A DNA stretch of 64,000 bases, taken from contig JAQJZZ010000010.1 of the NCBI GenBank assembly GCA_030077755.1, positions 2,046,001-2,110,000 of the forward strand, read 5' to 3'. This DNA comes from Filosporella fistucella. Its lineage: Eukaryota > Ascomycota > Leotiomycetes > Helotiales. The notes below the pieces were generated by a model. It made no database searches. It was not told the DNA's origin and was given only the letters and a program-made list of their open reading frames with translations. Both the position numbers and the translations under genes were made by a program. Shown piece after piece: positions 1 to 11,128 of the stretch. Position 1 is the first letter of the stretch; each line of letters opens with the position of its first letter.

Positions 1-402
1 ATGGTTTTGTAAGATTCTTGGAGGTGATTGATGGTGGATGATCTCTGGGCATTCCTTGTACTGAACGCTCTCCTTCTGATCTTGTTGATCTTGTGGCTCC
101 ATAGGCATCTGAGATGGTGAGGCTGAAGATGACTCTGCTCTTCTCTCGAGATCTTTGAGACGTCTCTTGTTCTTCTTGCCTACCCTTTGGATCAACTACA
201 GGTTTGTATGGAGTTCACGGAATTACTCACGGTAGTTCCTTTGGGCAATTCTATTCTGAATCTTCCTACGATCAGCCAGATTCGAGACCTTGGTCCAGTC
301 TTCATCTGGATTTGCAGAGCTGCTGAAAGCGCTGATGGTACTGTGGCTGGCGCTACGCCTCGATGTCGTAGCAGTTGAGTCTGAGTAGCTTTGCCTAGAC
401 AT
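1..402 (-). CDS. bZIP transcription factor, 3' end beyond the window
   Basis: Join of 231..402 and 1..179, running off the left edge. The protein opens MSRQSYSDSTATTSRRS, and residues 34-75 or so form a fungal bZIP basic region: DEDWTKVSNLADRRKIQNRI, then AQRNYRKKNKRRLKDLERRA. The basic region is split by a 51-nt intron (180..230, GTGAGT..GGGTAG) in the Arg codon of NYR; joining at the last TAG restores the usual NYRKK spacing, which fixes the acceptor. The exon 2 part beyond the basic region is Gln/Ser/Pro-rich. A DNA-binding regulator acting in the nucleus is expected from the family; target genes cannot be inferred. An upstream in-frame stretch could extend the N-terminus, but the ATG at 402 gives the usual short Ser/Thr-rich lead. 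Confidence 0.75.
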
Positions 403-680
403 TTGGACTATTTTGTGATTAAGCCTGCTAGGTGTGGGATATAATATAAATGATGAAAACTTCAGTCGTGCTTCAAAGGTATATCTCACGTCAAGCCTAT
501 CACGAGAATCTCTACAGAAGCTTGAAGTAAATGCAATACATTAGAATAGGCGCTTTCTGGTATCCCTTCGCGGGGCAAAAGGGTACTGCAGTATCTAAGG
601 TGGATACCTCATCTACCGAAGTCTTATTCACCAATAAGCCCTCGGGCGGTCACCTTGGAAAACCTATTGGTGTAGAACTT

Positions 681-757
681 GGGTGCAGAACCAGGGTGCA
701 GAGCCAGGGTGCAGAGCCAGGGTGCAGAGCCAGGGTGCAGAGCCAGAGTGCAGAGGC
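681..757. repeat. 13-bp minisatellite, locus 1 (6 units)
   Basis: Six near-identical units of GGGTGCAGAGCCA in tandem; the reverse complement is the unit CTGCACCCTGGCT seen at four other loci in this window. The surrounding non-coding stretch 403-1088 shows no convincing gene. Confidence 0.85.
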
Positions 758-1088
758 ACTGATTGGGAGGGTGAGAAATATGCCCCACCTGTTTGTCATC
801 AAATGTGAACGAAAAAGCTTAAATCAACGGTCCAACGCTTACGGAGCCGATTTGATACCCGAACATGTCCACATAGGAACTGGCCTATTAAAGTCAAGCT
901 AAGTAGTCATCGGTATGGGGTGTTTGACTACTTTCCAGAGCTGTGAGACTTCAGCGGCCAGTCTACCGCCCCGAGACATTCCGTCACCTGGAGTGATTCA
1001 AGTTTTATGTTATAAATTGATTTGGTGCAAAGTACAACTGAATTTTCTACTGAGCGCAAATGCATTAACCCTCCCAAGCCATCCCAAA

Positions 1089-2112
1089 CTACCATCCTGT
1101 CAACTTTCGTACCATTATCGTGTCTTCCTCCCCCATCGTTGTTGCGTCCTTGCACTTCCTATGCTTGGAAGGGCGCCCGCCCTGCTGTTTGGTCTCCGAC
1201 CTCCGTCGTTTCACAGCTCCTAGAGACTGTTCAGGAGAAGGAGTCAGGCAGGTTGAAGCCACCTCCTGATACCCAGACCTACTGGTAATCTTCCTGAATT
1301 CCTCGACCTTCTTCTCGGCAGAATTCATACGGTCGATCGTAATGTTCATTGCTGCCTTATGTTCCTGTATCAATGCGTCTACTCCTCCCTGTAGCTCGTC
1401 GATCCTTTGCTCAGCAAGACACTCACGCGCCACCCTTACACTAATTGCTGCCTCATGTTCCTGTATCAAACTGTCCCTTTCCTTCTCCAGCTCATCGATC
1501 CTCTTCCTAGCCGAATTATCCCTATTAATTACAACCTGGATCTGTTTTGCAGCCTCCAATCTTCTCCTCTCAAGGTCGCTGATCCTATCTTCATCCTCAG
1601 CAGCGCAACGCTTGAATTCTTCGAAGGACGACCCGTAATCAGAAATAGTCTTCTGGGATTCCTCAAGATCTTTGTGCAGTGAGACGCATTTGGTTGTCAT
1701 TTCGTGCATCTCCTCAACATTCCTTCCGTACAGGTCGTGCAGTTGTTTATAAGCATCAGAGCACCTCTGTCGAACTTCCTGTTCTTTTCCAAGGTTCTCC
1801 AGAGCAGAAGAGGCAACAAACTTTGTCTTGTACAACATTTGGCGAGACACTTCGATGGATTCGCATGCCGTTAGAAGGTTCTTATTTATGGCGTCAAGCT
1901 CCTGGTTGCTAAGCAGCTGAGGCGCCCTAGGGCCATCACGAGAGTTGGAAGATAATGTTCGACCGCTGGTATCAATGCGTTCGAGGCCGGTGGCCTGAGA
2001 GTGTTAGTAGGAGCGCTTTCGAAGGATTGTGCATGCCTATGCTTGCCTGGATAGTCTTTTCATGAGCCTTCTCTGCCCCCAGTCTCGTGTATTGAACATG
2101 CAGAGATGCCAT
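1089..2112 (-). CDS. Coiled-coil protein with basic, AT-hook-like tail
   Basis: Join of 2047..2112 and 1089..1994; 323 aa. Exon 1 (MASLHVQYTRLGAEKAHEKT) is in frame with exon 2 if a GC-AG intron is removed: donor GCAAGC at 2046, branch point TACTAAC, acceptor CTCTCAG. Residues about 75-270 are heptad-rich and charged (DLEESQKTISDYGSSFEEFK; RKRIDELEKERDSLIQEHEA, with a second similar block further on), predicting a long coiled coil. The tail is basic (AVKRRRSETKQQGGRPSKHR), with a GRP core like an AT-hook. A nuclear scaffold or DNA-associated role is only inference; the family was not recognised. If the GC intron is not used, translation could begin at the ATG at 1850. Confidence 0.6.
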
Positions 2113-2686
2113 GTTGTGATTTGGTGATTATTCTTGTAGTAAAGATTGAACGGTTGTTCGCTGTTTGTGTTGTTGCTTCGTGGGCGGTTGGCTTTCGTCT
2201 TTGAAATAGCAGAGGGGATGTGGGATTAAATAGAATTGTCAGCAAATTGGCGAGTCGAAAATGCTCTCAAAGTATCTTAAATTATCCCGGAGCCGGGCTT
2301 AGACATTTTAATATGTGGAGGCTATTTTCTTAGATCAGTCTCTTTGGTTGGGCGTGGGGCGAGCATGGACGACGGAGCCTGGCGCTGCGGATGGCTACCA
2401 GGTATCCTGACTAGGACCTTAAAATACTACAATCCCTAAATATGGAATAAATGAAAGATTACGGAAACATCTTAGCGTCTTTCTGAGACTGTTTTTAGAT
2501 ACCGCTTCCAAACGCCTTCGGCAAACAACCCTGTCAACTCCTGGCATGAGAAGTGACCGTTTCTGATTCCTTGGGAGAGAATCGGGCTCCCAACCTTCAC
2601 GATAGTTCTTCGAAAGTAGGATTTACATACTATATGTTGATACTAAAGTCTAAGTTACTACACTATCATCTTTGATACCGTCTACA
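2113..2686. other. Intergenic, no feature seen
   Basis: AT-rich spacer between two divergent genes. No repeat, TATA-type motif or coding stretch that could be supported. Confidence 0.5.
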
Positions 2687-3007
2687 ATGTCTAACGCACA
2701 GGTGCTTTATCTTCAGTATCTGATCACGAAAAAGCTGGTGTCAGACGAACAATCTGCACGAAAGCTTGTTGCACACCGAAACTTACGGCATCTTCTTCAA
2801 CCGCTGGTGGCAGAGGCTGATGATGAGATATCTGGGAGCCAGGATGCGTTACGCCAGGCCATAAAAGAAACAGCGGGCTGGCTCGGTAGCGAAAATCAGA
2901 GAAAGATGCGGGATTTCGAGCAGGACATTAGCATGAAACGGAATACTGAACGACTTTCATGTTTGAACCTGACAGAAGGGTCAGCACAAGCTGATCGGCT
3001 GCAATGA
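2687..3007 (+). CDS. Small hypothetical helical protein
   Basis: 106 aa from the first ATG (MSNAQVLYLQYLITKKLVSD). Leu/Ala/Glu-rich and likely all-helical: ARKLVAHRNLRHLLQPLVAE, then DDEISGSQDALRQAIKETAG. Single exon, no signal peptide or membrane helix. A second small gene on the same strand starts about 240 nt downstream. The family was not recognised. Orderly amino-acid use and a proper start support it, but it could be a lineage-specific or decaying gene. Confidence 0.5.
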   Translation: MSNAQVLYLQYLITKKLVSDEQSARKLVAHRNLRHLLQPLVAEADDEISGSQDALRQAIKETAGWLGSENQRKMRDFEQDISMKRNTERLSCLNLTEGSAQADRLQ

Positions 3008-3250
3008 CGGGAGGGAGGAGGGGGAACGAGACTTCTGTGCCGAGTTCGAGCTAGTCAATATTGAGAAGTCAGTGCCTGTTATTCCGCAAATAGTTACAGC
3101 TAGTTCATGCTGAAACATCCGATTGGCTTCTACTATCTGACATAAGCCACCATACTCCGTAGTTTATATTTATAGCAAAGGACGTCCTCTATTTAAAAGG
3201 ACCAGAAGAATTGAATCATAGGTCATCTGTTACACTCTAGAAGTGTCAAG

Positions 3251-3913
3251 ATGGACTATCAAAACTCTCAACAGTACTCAAACCACACCGCAGTTCATAA
3301 GTCGGAACTGAATCCTCTCCTTCTAAGAAACTTCCTGGATCAGGAAGCTCAGAGTGTTTTTTCATATGTCCCCAATCACCACTTTTCACAAATGTTCCCT
3401 CATCCAAGTTATGATTCGGTTTTAATGGAAAACGCTTTCGAAGGCTATACATGGCCAGCACTTGGCAGTGAACTTAACCATACTGCAATGGACACAGGAG
3501 AGCCGCTGCAGGTACAGACAGGTGCTGAGCTGCAAAGCGCTGTAGCTGATCACACAACTGACTATCATGGCTTGGGACAAGTCGGCCCAAGTTTTGAAGA
3601 TAGATTCACTTTACTCGAGGATAAAATTGGCGGGCTTGAAGTGGTTATTCAGGATCTTCGAAACGAGTGAGTGCCGTCCTTGTACAAAGACCTGTGAAAC
3701 TATCGCTGACAGGATACTGCTAGGTTACAAGAGAAGATGAGGTAATGCCAACCCCCCTACATTTGGGATGATATTAACCCTGAAGATAGATTTTTTGCGG
3801 ATATGGAAGCATATATAAAAAAGCTGGTGGCATGGACGAAGGAATCCAAAGCTGCTGTAGATAGTCTGGTGGCGGATTTGAAGAATGCCGTTGAGTTGGT
3901 GGCATCAAAATAG
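3251..3913 (+). CDS. Hypothetical protein with C-terminal coiled coil; 18-nt microexon
   Basis: Join of 3251..3666, 3724..3741 and 3790..3913; 185 aa. The N-terminal half is polar, Gln/His/Ser-rich (MDYQNSQQYSNHTAVHKSEL). From residue about 115 it becomes a coiled coil (EDRFTLLEDKIGGLEVVIQD) continuing across the splices as LRNELQEKMRFFADMEAYIK and ending DLKNAVELVASK. Donors are GTGAGT and GTAATG; acceptors are CTAG and ATAG. The joins preserve the frame and the heptad pattern, which supports the tiny middle exon. Without the second splice the protein stops at 3745, just after EKMR. Family not recognised. Confidence 0.55.
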
Positions 3914-3959
3914 GCTGCATTCAAGTGCTTCGGATCTAGGCGGCCATGTTTGCAAGAGA

Positions 3960-4003
3960 TAACGTCTGTCCCTGCATGCCGAAACGCACCCCGTAACGAA
4001 ACA
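3960..4003 (+). repeat. Dispersed TIR-like motif, copy 1
   Basis: Starts TAACGTCTGTCCCTGCATGC and continues CGAAACGCACCCCGTAACG. Nearly identical to the inverted copy at about 10,610-10,660. The following 120 nt weakly resemble sequence after the copies at 4,429 and 47,764, so this is probably one end of a decayed transposon. Confidence 0.6.
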
Positions 4004-5601
4004 AAATGAAGGTACTTCAAGTTCAAGCGACTTAAAATCTGTGAACTCGTTAAAATTTCTATTCAATTTGATTTCAGTGCATTATATGCTTCCCCCGAAC
4101 ACTCCTAACTAACTAGTTCCGAAAAATGTTATGGTGTCATCGCCGCCTCGTTGGATTTACGGAGAGCCTCCTTTAGCCAAAAATTAGACCCTTTGACTCG
4201 TAGCACCACCATTGAATTTTTTTAAATATTTAAACAAATAAAAGGATTAAATATGGACATCCAGGTCTTATAATAACACGAAAATGTTATTGCCACTTTG
4301 TGGCGGCCAAGGCGTGCCCTGTTATATAACGTCGCCACACGGGTTGATACCTCGTCCCATCAAGCGAGCAAGGACCCTGATCAGCGGCGTCGTGGTTACA
4401 GTAATCTCCGTAAAAATAATTATATTAATAACGTCTATCCCTGCGTGCCGGAAAACTGTTGGATTACGCAACCCAGGTCTCTTAGTCAGAGTCACGTGTC
4501 CATCGGTATATTTACCTGTGGAGGTAGCCTAGCTCCTTTCAATCTAAGCATGCTACTACAAACCAATTAAAACCCCAAGTGCCGGAAAATTTAAGCGGTA
4601 CATTGACTTCAAGCATTATGAAGTCTATACATATCCCATATCTCTTAGAGGTTTCTGTAAATTGTATTCTATAGCTACTCCTAAACACCCTAAATGCCTT
4701 CAACCGAAAACCCCACTTCGAATCGTCGCCCTATATCTACTCTGCAAAGGGTCCCCCTTTATGTCGTAATAGAACTCCTTTACTATAGCTGCACCACTAA
4801 GCTTGCACCATCTCTAAATCTCATAGAAAGGGTCTGTAACGACACGAGCACCAAACTGCGGGGCATTCAGTATATGGGAGTACGATGCGGAGGCAATTCG
4901 GATACTATTAGGTCCACTACGAAGGAAACAAGAAAGATGAGGGAGGAAGAGAGGGAGAGAAGCTCCTTAAGTACATGTGCCTTTCTGAAACCCTTCCGAG
5001 TCTACTCCTAGTATTCCAACAGATTCAACTTATCAGATGACAAAGCCTATATAACGACGTATCGTTACAGGGTCCCAGCTAGATTCTTATACACCCACAC
5101 TATTACTAGAGATCGTCAATAGCCTTTTGGCGGCTGTGGCGTGCGGATTCATGCAAAATCGCCACGCGGGCTGGTACCTCGGAGCGAAGCCGAGTGATGA
5201 TCTTGGTGGGGAACAAGCCCCACACGTGCTATAGTGCCCTTAGCTATGAGCTTAACTTACGTATGAAATCACTACCAGTAGACATAAAACTGTTGCCTCG
5301 GGGTCTGACTCGATGGATAGCCCTTACGCTTTCTAGGACTTTTATAGTATTGATGTATATAAGGAACAAGATCCACGAAGCCCTAGTACGCGATCTCCAA
5401 TTTTTCTACAATCACATGATAGTGGCTTTAATTAAGTTATAGCGAACTTGACAAAACTTCTTGCAGATTCTAGAACCGAGTAGAAATAAGACCTCAATAT
5501 ATAGTTACGCGTTCCCCTAGAACCCTCGATCGAAAAGAGGAAGTAAAGAAAGAAGTATTATATATATTAAAGACATTTCTAAGTAATAATTAACAACAAA
5601 G
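4004..5601. repeat. AT-rich decayed repeat region
   Basis: No gene can be supported in 1.6 kb. It holds a second TIR-like copy at 4,429-4,456, and two diverged copies of another repeat at about 4,300-4,390 and 5,125-5,190 (pattern GGCGGC..GGCGTGC, then CGCCACRCGGGYTGRTACCTC); a third copy is at about 48,095-48,190. Stretches near 4,590-4,700 also match 47,805-47,915 (GGTACATYRMCTT..ATGAARTCTATA). Frequent TA-rich runs are typical of RIP-mutated fungal repeats. Confidence 0.55.
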
Positions 5602-7140
5602 CTATACAAATTTAAATCCCTTTTCAATTTGTAAAAATGAAACTTTCCCCGACGAATGTCCTAGAACAACTAGCCTATCCCAAATAGCTTCACAGCTGGG
5701 CCGATAATCAGTAGGCAGCCAGAGGAGATTAGTAACATCTTCTATTAGCCAAGTACTGCTTACGTGTAAAGTTGGTTTTACTTCGCCGTCAGGAGAGAAA
5801 CTGACAGAAGTGACGGTGTCAGAGTGGCCCTCCAACGTCTGCTGCAGGGCTCCAGTGGCTGTGTCCCAGAGCCGGACTGTCTCATCCACTGATCCAGACA
5901 CGACCTGCTTGCCGTCAGGAGAGAAAGCGACAGAAGTGACAAAGTCAGAGTGGCCCTCGAACGTCTGTATTAGAGCTCCAGTGGCTGTGTCCTAGAGCCG
6001 GACTGTCTCATCACGTGATCCAGACACGACCTGCTTGCTATTAGGAGAGAAACTGATAGAAGCGACGGTGTTAGAGTGGCCCTCGAGCGTCTGCTGCAGA
6101 GCTCCAGTGGCTGTGTCCCAGAGCCGGACTATCCTGTCCCACGATCCAGACACGACCTGCTTGCCGTTAGGAGAGAAAGCGACAGAAGCGACGGAGTAAG
6201 AGTGGCCCTCGAGCGTCTGCTGTAGAGCTCTAGTGGCTGCGTCCCAGAGCCGGACTATCTTGTCCCACGATCTAGACACGACCTGCTTGCCGTCAGGAGA
6301 GAAAGCGATAGAAGTGACGGAGTTAGAGTGGCCCTCGAGCGTCTGCTGTAGAGCTCCAGTGGCTGTGTCCCAGAGCCGGACTATCCTGTCCCACGATCCA
6401 GACACGACCTGCTTGCCGTTAGGAGAGAAAGCGATAGAAGTGACAAAGTTAGAGTGGCCCTCGAACGTCTATATTAGAGCTCCAGTGGCTATGTCCCAGA
6501 GCCGGACTGTCTTGTCCCCTGATCTAGACACGACCTGCTTGCCGTTAGGAGAGAAAGCGATAGAAGAGATAGAGTCAGAGTGGCCCTCGAACGTCTGTAT
6601 TAGAGCTCTAGTGGCTGTGTCCCAGAGCCGGACTGTCTTGTCATCTGATCCAGACACGACCTGCTTGCCGTTAGGAGAGAAACTGACAGAAGTGACGGTG
6701 TTAGAGTGGCCCTCCAACGTCTGCTGCAGGGCTCCAGTGGCTGTGTCCCAGAGCCGGACTGTCTCATCCACTAATCCAGACACGACCTGCTTGCCGTTAG
6801 GAGAGAAAGCGATAGAAGTGACAAAGTCAGAGTGGCCCTCGAACGTCTGCTGCAGAGCTCCAGTGGCTGTGTCCCAGAGCCGGACTGTCTTGTCCCCTGA
6901 TCCAGACACGACCTGCTTGCCGTTAGGAGAGAAAGCGACAGAAGTGACAAAGTTAGAGTGGCCCTCGAACGTCTGTATTAGAGCTCCAGTGGCTGTGTCC
7001 CAGAGCCGGACTGTCTTGTCCCCTGATCCAGACACGACCTGCTTGCCGTCAGGAGAGAAAGCGACAGAACTGACCACGTTAGAGTGGCCTTCGAGCGTCT
7101 GTAAAAGAGCACTCCAATTTGCTTGTACTTGAGGTTTCCT
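5602..7140 (-). pseudogene. WD40 half of a HET-E-like NLR, cut off by TAG codons
   Basis: In the same frame as the HET-NACHT gene upstream, so originally its C-terminal half. It reads RKPQVQANWSALLQTLEGHS and then ten WD40 repeats of 42 residues (SVAFSPDGKQVVSGSGDKTV RLWD type). It ends with the family's closing segment (LLWLPTDYRPSCEAIWDRLV, then SGKVSFLQIEKG). Three TAG stops break the frame: at 7141-7143 (linker), 6469-6471 (a CAG codon in sister repeats) and 5992-5994 (the Trp of RLWD). The last two are C-to-T changes at CpA on one strand or the other. WD40 repeats in this family form the ligand-sensing propeller in non-self recognition. As it stands this half cannot be translated as part of the NLR. 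Confidence 0.85.
5790..7110 (-). repeat. Ten 126-bp WD40-encoding tandem repeats
   Basis: Repeat phase is exact: the sequence GACACGACCTGCTTG recurs on the plus strand at 5897, 6023, 6149, 6275, 6401, 6527, 6653, 6779, 6905 and 7031, every 126 nt. Units are almost identical. Most differences are C/T at CpA on the plus strand (CCGTCAGG/CCGTTAGG, GCGACAG/GCGATAG, GATCCAG/GATCTAG). Confidence 0.93.
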
Positions 7141-9739
7141 CTAAATCCAAGTAGGAATATGGCCTTCAAACTGTCTCCGAACAATGCTCATCTCTGGGGC
7201 GAAGACAAGGGCTGAACAGTATAATTGAAGGGGGGCTCGTTCAATAACTAATCGGCTATATAAGGCAAATCGCTTTGCATCATGGATAAATGCATAGAGA
7301 TTGGGACTTTCAGTAGCCTAAAAACAGGTTAGACATTAATAAGTAATAAATAGATAGCTTACTAGAACATAACCCTCTAAGGATAATATTGCTTGAATCC
7401 CTTCCGAAATCTTACCCATCCATCCGAGAGCTTCAAGCCAGTGCAGTAGATGAACCTGCAGGAATCGGTGGGCTTCATCACCATCGCGAACCTGGGACTC
7501 GGCCTTTTGCAGATGCTGAGCCCAGTAAAGGCATGCATATTGAACTTCGGCCGGAAGGTACTCCTCAATCCTATTGCTCTCAACTTGGCTAGCTTGAGTA
7601 CCAGGAGCATGTATATCGCAAATGTCTTTCTTGAGTGTCTGGGACATTAGTTGTATGCAGCTAGTAGCTACTAGCTGGTGTGCCTCCTTCTCATCTACCC
7701 AGTATTCTCCACAACGGTCTTTATTGAGAAGAAAGTCGCGGAATGAAGGGTGGTGGAGGCGAAGTGGTCCAGCAACGTCCTTTGGAACATCTAGGATAGC
7801 ATGTAGTCTTTCGAGAGTGTGCGTAACCAGTTTCCCAGAGATATTAGTTACCTTTGCTAGTGAGGCAGCAGAGAGAGGGGAAAAAAGGACAACAATACTT
7901 CCAAGGACTCTTTGCTGCATTTCACACAAACGTGCTTTCTCATGTGGTCTGAACGTCGTAGGTATAGAGGATTGAAGGACAGTGATATAGATCTGGTCAA
8001 GATGCTGTTCTGGCGTGCCTTCAAAGCCGGCGCCCTCAAGAATCTCTTCAAGCCTGTCTTCGGCGAACTCTTCGCCATCTTGTATAAAACGACACGCGGT
8101 TGCCGCCCAAATGAAGAGTCCACTAGCATAGATAACCAGTTGTTTCAAAGCTTTATCGCCTGGCCACTTAGATCCAAGAGTCCACTCCTGCCTAATTATC
8201 CCCAGATGGTGTTCCAAGAAAAGAGTGATATCATGGCTGATAATTGCTGGCTGTATGTCGTGGAGTACGAAGTCTTGGCGTTCGTCTTGTGGGATAGCAC
8301 GGATGCCGTGTCGAATTGGAACTTCAGGTCTGCTTGTCAAGAAGACTCGAAGTCTCACAGTCGATAATGATCGGGCTTCAGCTAGAAGCTGCAGAATTGT
8401 GCGGACATGGCTATCATTGTCGCACTCATCAAGAGCATCGATAATGAGCAAATAGGAAGATGGAGAGGGGGGGTTGTCTGACTTTGCCAACTTCAACGGA
8501 CGGATGACAAGCTCGCGCCACTGATCTACGAGAGACAGATTCGCAATATCGCTCCGCTCCCGCACAACATCACACATATATGTTGAGAGAGATGGCATAG
8601 CATCCGCGAGTTGGACAGCAAGGCTTGTGAAGAACTTGCCGGCATGGCTCACATCTCCGCCTCCCCTCGAGAAGAAGAAGCTGGCTCCAAGACGCTTCTG
8701 CTCACTATATCTGCGGGCGACGGTGCGGGAGATAGTTGACTTTCCCGTCCCAGCTAGGCCGCTTAGCCAGAAGATGCATCGCTCATTGTGTCCATCCTTT
8801 CCGTCAGCCCAGTCATATATTTTTTGTAGAAGGTCGACCCGTGTATGAGGGAGGCAGGCAGGTTCATCCTGGCGGTTGTATGCGTTGAAAGGTGCCTCTT
8901 TAGCATACGGTAAGTGACAAAGTAGGTCTCTCTCAGGGCCTAAACTCTAGTTAGCGCTGGTCTTGAAAGTGTGTTACGCATTAATCGTATAGGTAGGACT
9001 TACTCTTAAAAGGTTTGTCAATTGCCTCTCGAAGTCGCTGAATCGCTTTGGCTTCTCCTTCGCCATAAAGAAGGGGCATTTGGACATCGAAAATGCCAAA
9101 CAACGAATAGGCCTTGTCTTCTCCGCGTGTGGTCTGTCGACTCTTCGCCCACGAGAATCGTTCATCAATGTCGAATTGGGAGAGAGAATATTCCCCAAGC
9201 GCCGTAATAGGGATACCGGTAATCTCGTGGATTTGTTGCTCAAGATCTCTCTTATTACCTACTCTCTTGCGTTCCCGAGTAAAGAACTCAACTGATCTTG
9301 GAGCAAGGAGCTCTTGCAAAGTCCAGCCTCGCGTGAACCATTTGCTTGCTCGGAAAGCAGATCCCCAACTACAATCAGCAGACATATCACTTGCTTTTCG
9401 CTTTCGTATCGAAACATCGGATAAGTAAACATAGCATCTGGTCGCTTCCTGATACCAGCGAAACATCGAGTTGATAGCTTCTGAGAGCTCCGCGCTGCTC
9501 GATTTGTCGATACAGCATGTGTCCACCCAAAAGTAATCCAAACCATCAAGCCTCGCCTGTTCTCCGCAGAACTTTATCTTGCCGTAGCCAGCCTTGCTTT
9601 TAATCGTGCCGTCTGTTAGATCTTTGAAAGTGACCTCCCCCGCTTCCCATCTGTGTGAAAGTATAGCATACTTGGGTATGTCGTCAAAGAACTCGGTCAT
9701 GCTAAAATCGCCATCGTTGTTGAACTGTAGCAGACGCAT
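7141..9739 (-). CDS. HET-NACHT protein (HET-E/HET-D-like NLR, truncated before WD40)
   Basis: Join of 9004..9739, 7363..8939 and 7141..7317; 829 aa. The start MRLLQFNNDGDFSMTEFF is the family's usual N-terminus. The HET domain covers about residues 1-220 (PKYAILSHRWEAGEV; LDYFWVDTCCIDKSSSAELS; FTRGWTLQELLAP). A linker (CLPHTRVDLLQKIYDWAD) leads to the NACHT NTPase with Walker A GLAGTGKST at 306-314 and Walker B LLIIDALDEC near 400. The NACHT-associated tail ends LQLYCSALVFAPEMSI..HIPTWI at a TAG where relatives continue into WD40 repeats. Family proteins trigger heterokaryon-incompatibility cell death through the HET domain when the NACHT/WD40 part senses a ligand. A HET-NACHT protein without a sensor could be inactive, constitutive or a pseudogene product. 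Confidence 0.85.
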
Positions 9740-10756
9740 TATTCGACTATGTTTGAAGATCGCAGAAGGAAAGGTTCTCTGTTGCTGATAAGCCGCCGAA
9801 ATAGTATCGATGTGAAGTGAGGAAAATGTTGGAGAAGATGTCGCGTTGAGGCTGGCGCACTCAGCTAGGCGGCAATAGAATTGTTGTACATGACTGGAAC
9901 CGCGCAAGACCGGCCAGTCGGACAACTTCGGATTCTGGAAGGCATAGGAACAGGATAGTCGGAACCGCTTTCGATTGATTTGATCTTATTGATACAAACA
10001 AAGCTGAAGTGATTGGAGAGTTGATAATAGAGGGAGAAACCTAGCATCGTGCATTTACCTTCAAACTTTAGAATTCGAATCTGTGGCCTCGAATCCTAGG
10101 CAGTAACTTAATCAGAAACAGCTCCCCGCGACTTTGTCCAGTGATTACATAAGACAAATCACGTGATCAGGCTTAGAAGTAGTGGCTGAGGAAAATATAG
10201 GGGCCCAGATATATACAGTAATGTAACCTCGCTAATGCATATTAATAAGCACAAAATGAAGCTAAAACATATGGCGTTTATGCACCCCTCTTCCCACATC
10301 GGAGAAACTCCCGGATTGCATCATTTCCCCTTTGTGTGCCTTCAAAAATTGGGGCCATATTCTTCCGATATGGCACCTTTCCCTAAGTGCTCCGAATTTT
10401 GAAGAGACTCTAATGGTCGTGGTTAAACATGGGGGTATAGCCGAAACGGCGATCAGTGGCGTGATTAAAACAATCGACAGCACAACCAGCCACACTTATA
10501 TTCTTTTTGCCAAGTAGTTTGCTTAGAGAGAAGTAGTTAAAGAAAGTAACATTTTAAACACAATCTCATAGACTTGCTATAAAAAAAGTTGTGATTGGTA
10601 AACTGTGGATTTGTTTCGTTACGGGGTGCGTTTCGGCACGTAGGGACAGACGTTAGTCATTAAAATTCGGTAAGCTCGTCTTATGGCTAGGGCAGGGTAG
10701 CTTACGGTTTTTAATTCCTTAAATCGGAGTAATTTATGTATCTAAGCTAGTTCAAA
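9740..10756. other. Upstream region of the NLR gene; no gene seen
   Basis: No coding stretch with an ATG and orderly codon use. A hydrophobic run readable on the minus strand near 10,430-10,495 has no ATG and was not called. The right end holds the inverted TIR-like copy described separately. Confidence 0.45.
10560..10660 (-). repeat. Dispersed TIR-like motif, copy 3 (inverted) with inner sequence
   Basis: Read on the minus strand it begins TAACGTCTGTCCCTACGTGC at about 10,656, then CGAAACGCACCCCGTAACG. About 80 nt further in it contains TATAGCAAGTCTATGAGATT, which matches TATAGTAAGTTTATGAAGTT inside the copy at 60,682. The shared interior shows these are copies of one element family. Confidence 0.6.
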
Positions 10757-11128
10757 TCAAATCCAACCCGCTGAATGACCTCCAGGAGTTGTATTGGGAT
10801 GCTCACGTCCTCCCCGGAATGCAAACCAAGCTTCATTAGCCTTCACTTCCTCAAGACGACATTTCTCGAGTGCTTCCTGCATAAGTATTACAGCTGTATA
10901 TATCTCTTGCAGAAGATTCATTGTACGAGTAGAATCTTGCTGATGTCTTGCGATGTAGAATTCCAGCCATGAATTCTCCGTGGTGATTCTCTCTAGCGTC
11001 TCTAGTTGCTGTTGCCTTTGAAATTCGTCAACTCTCTTGAGTAGATCATCAATCGAGAAGTCTAATCTGCCTTGCGAAGTAAATTGCGAGTTGGGAGTTG
11101 GGGCGGCGTCTTGGCCAGTGGCATCCAT
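10757..11128 (-). CDS. Small hypothetical coiled-coil protein
   Basis: 123 aa starting MDATGQDAAPTPNSQF. The middle (SIDDLLKRVDEFQRQQQLET, then LERITTENSWLEFYIARHQQ) and the following Leu/Glu-rich run predict two long helices; the tail is Gly/Pro-rich. No signal peptide or membrane segment. It is divergently oriented from the gene at 11,416 with about 290 bp between starts. Family not recognised. Confidence 0.5.
   Translation of the reverse strand: MDATGQDAAPTPNSQFTSQGRLDFSIDDLLKRVDEFQRQQQLETLERITTENSWLEFYIARHQQDSTRTMNLLQEIYTAVILMQEALEKCRLEEVKANEAWFAFRGGREHPNTTPGGHSAGWI

Noticed and set aside
6233..7132. Plus-strand frame of 299 codons across the WD40 array
   Set aside because: Antisense shadow of a repeat with a period of 126 nt; the minus strand clearly encodes WD40 repeats.
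10262..10495. Hydrophobic N-terminus-like run on the minus strand
   Set aside because: Begins at GTG with a stop just upstream and no ATG; no matching downstream domain.
3960..10660. Inverted TIR-like copies at 3.96 and 10.66 kb as ends of one 6.7-kb element carrying the NLR gene
   Set aside because: Orientation fits, but two further copies and unrelated genes lie between or nearby, no target duplication is seen and no transposase is inside; more likely two separate remnants.
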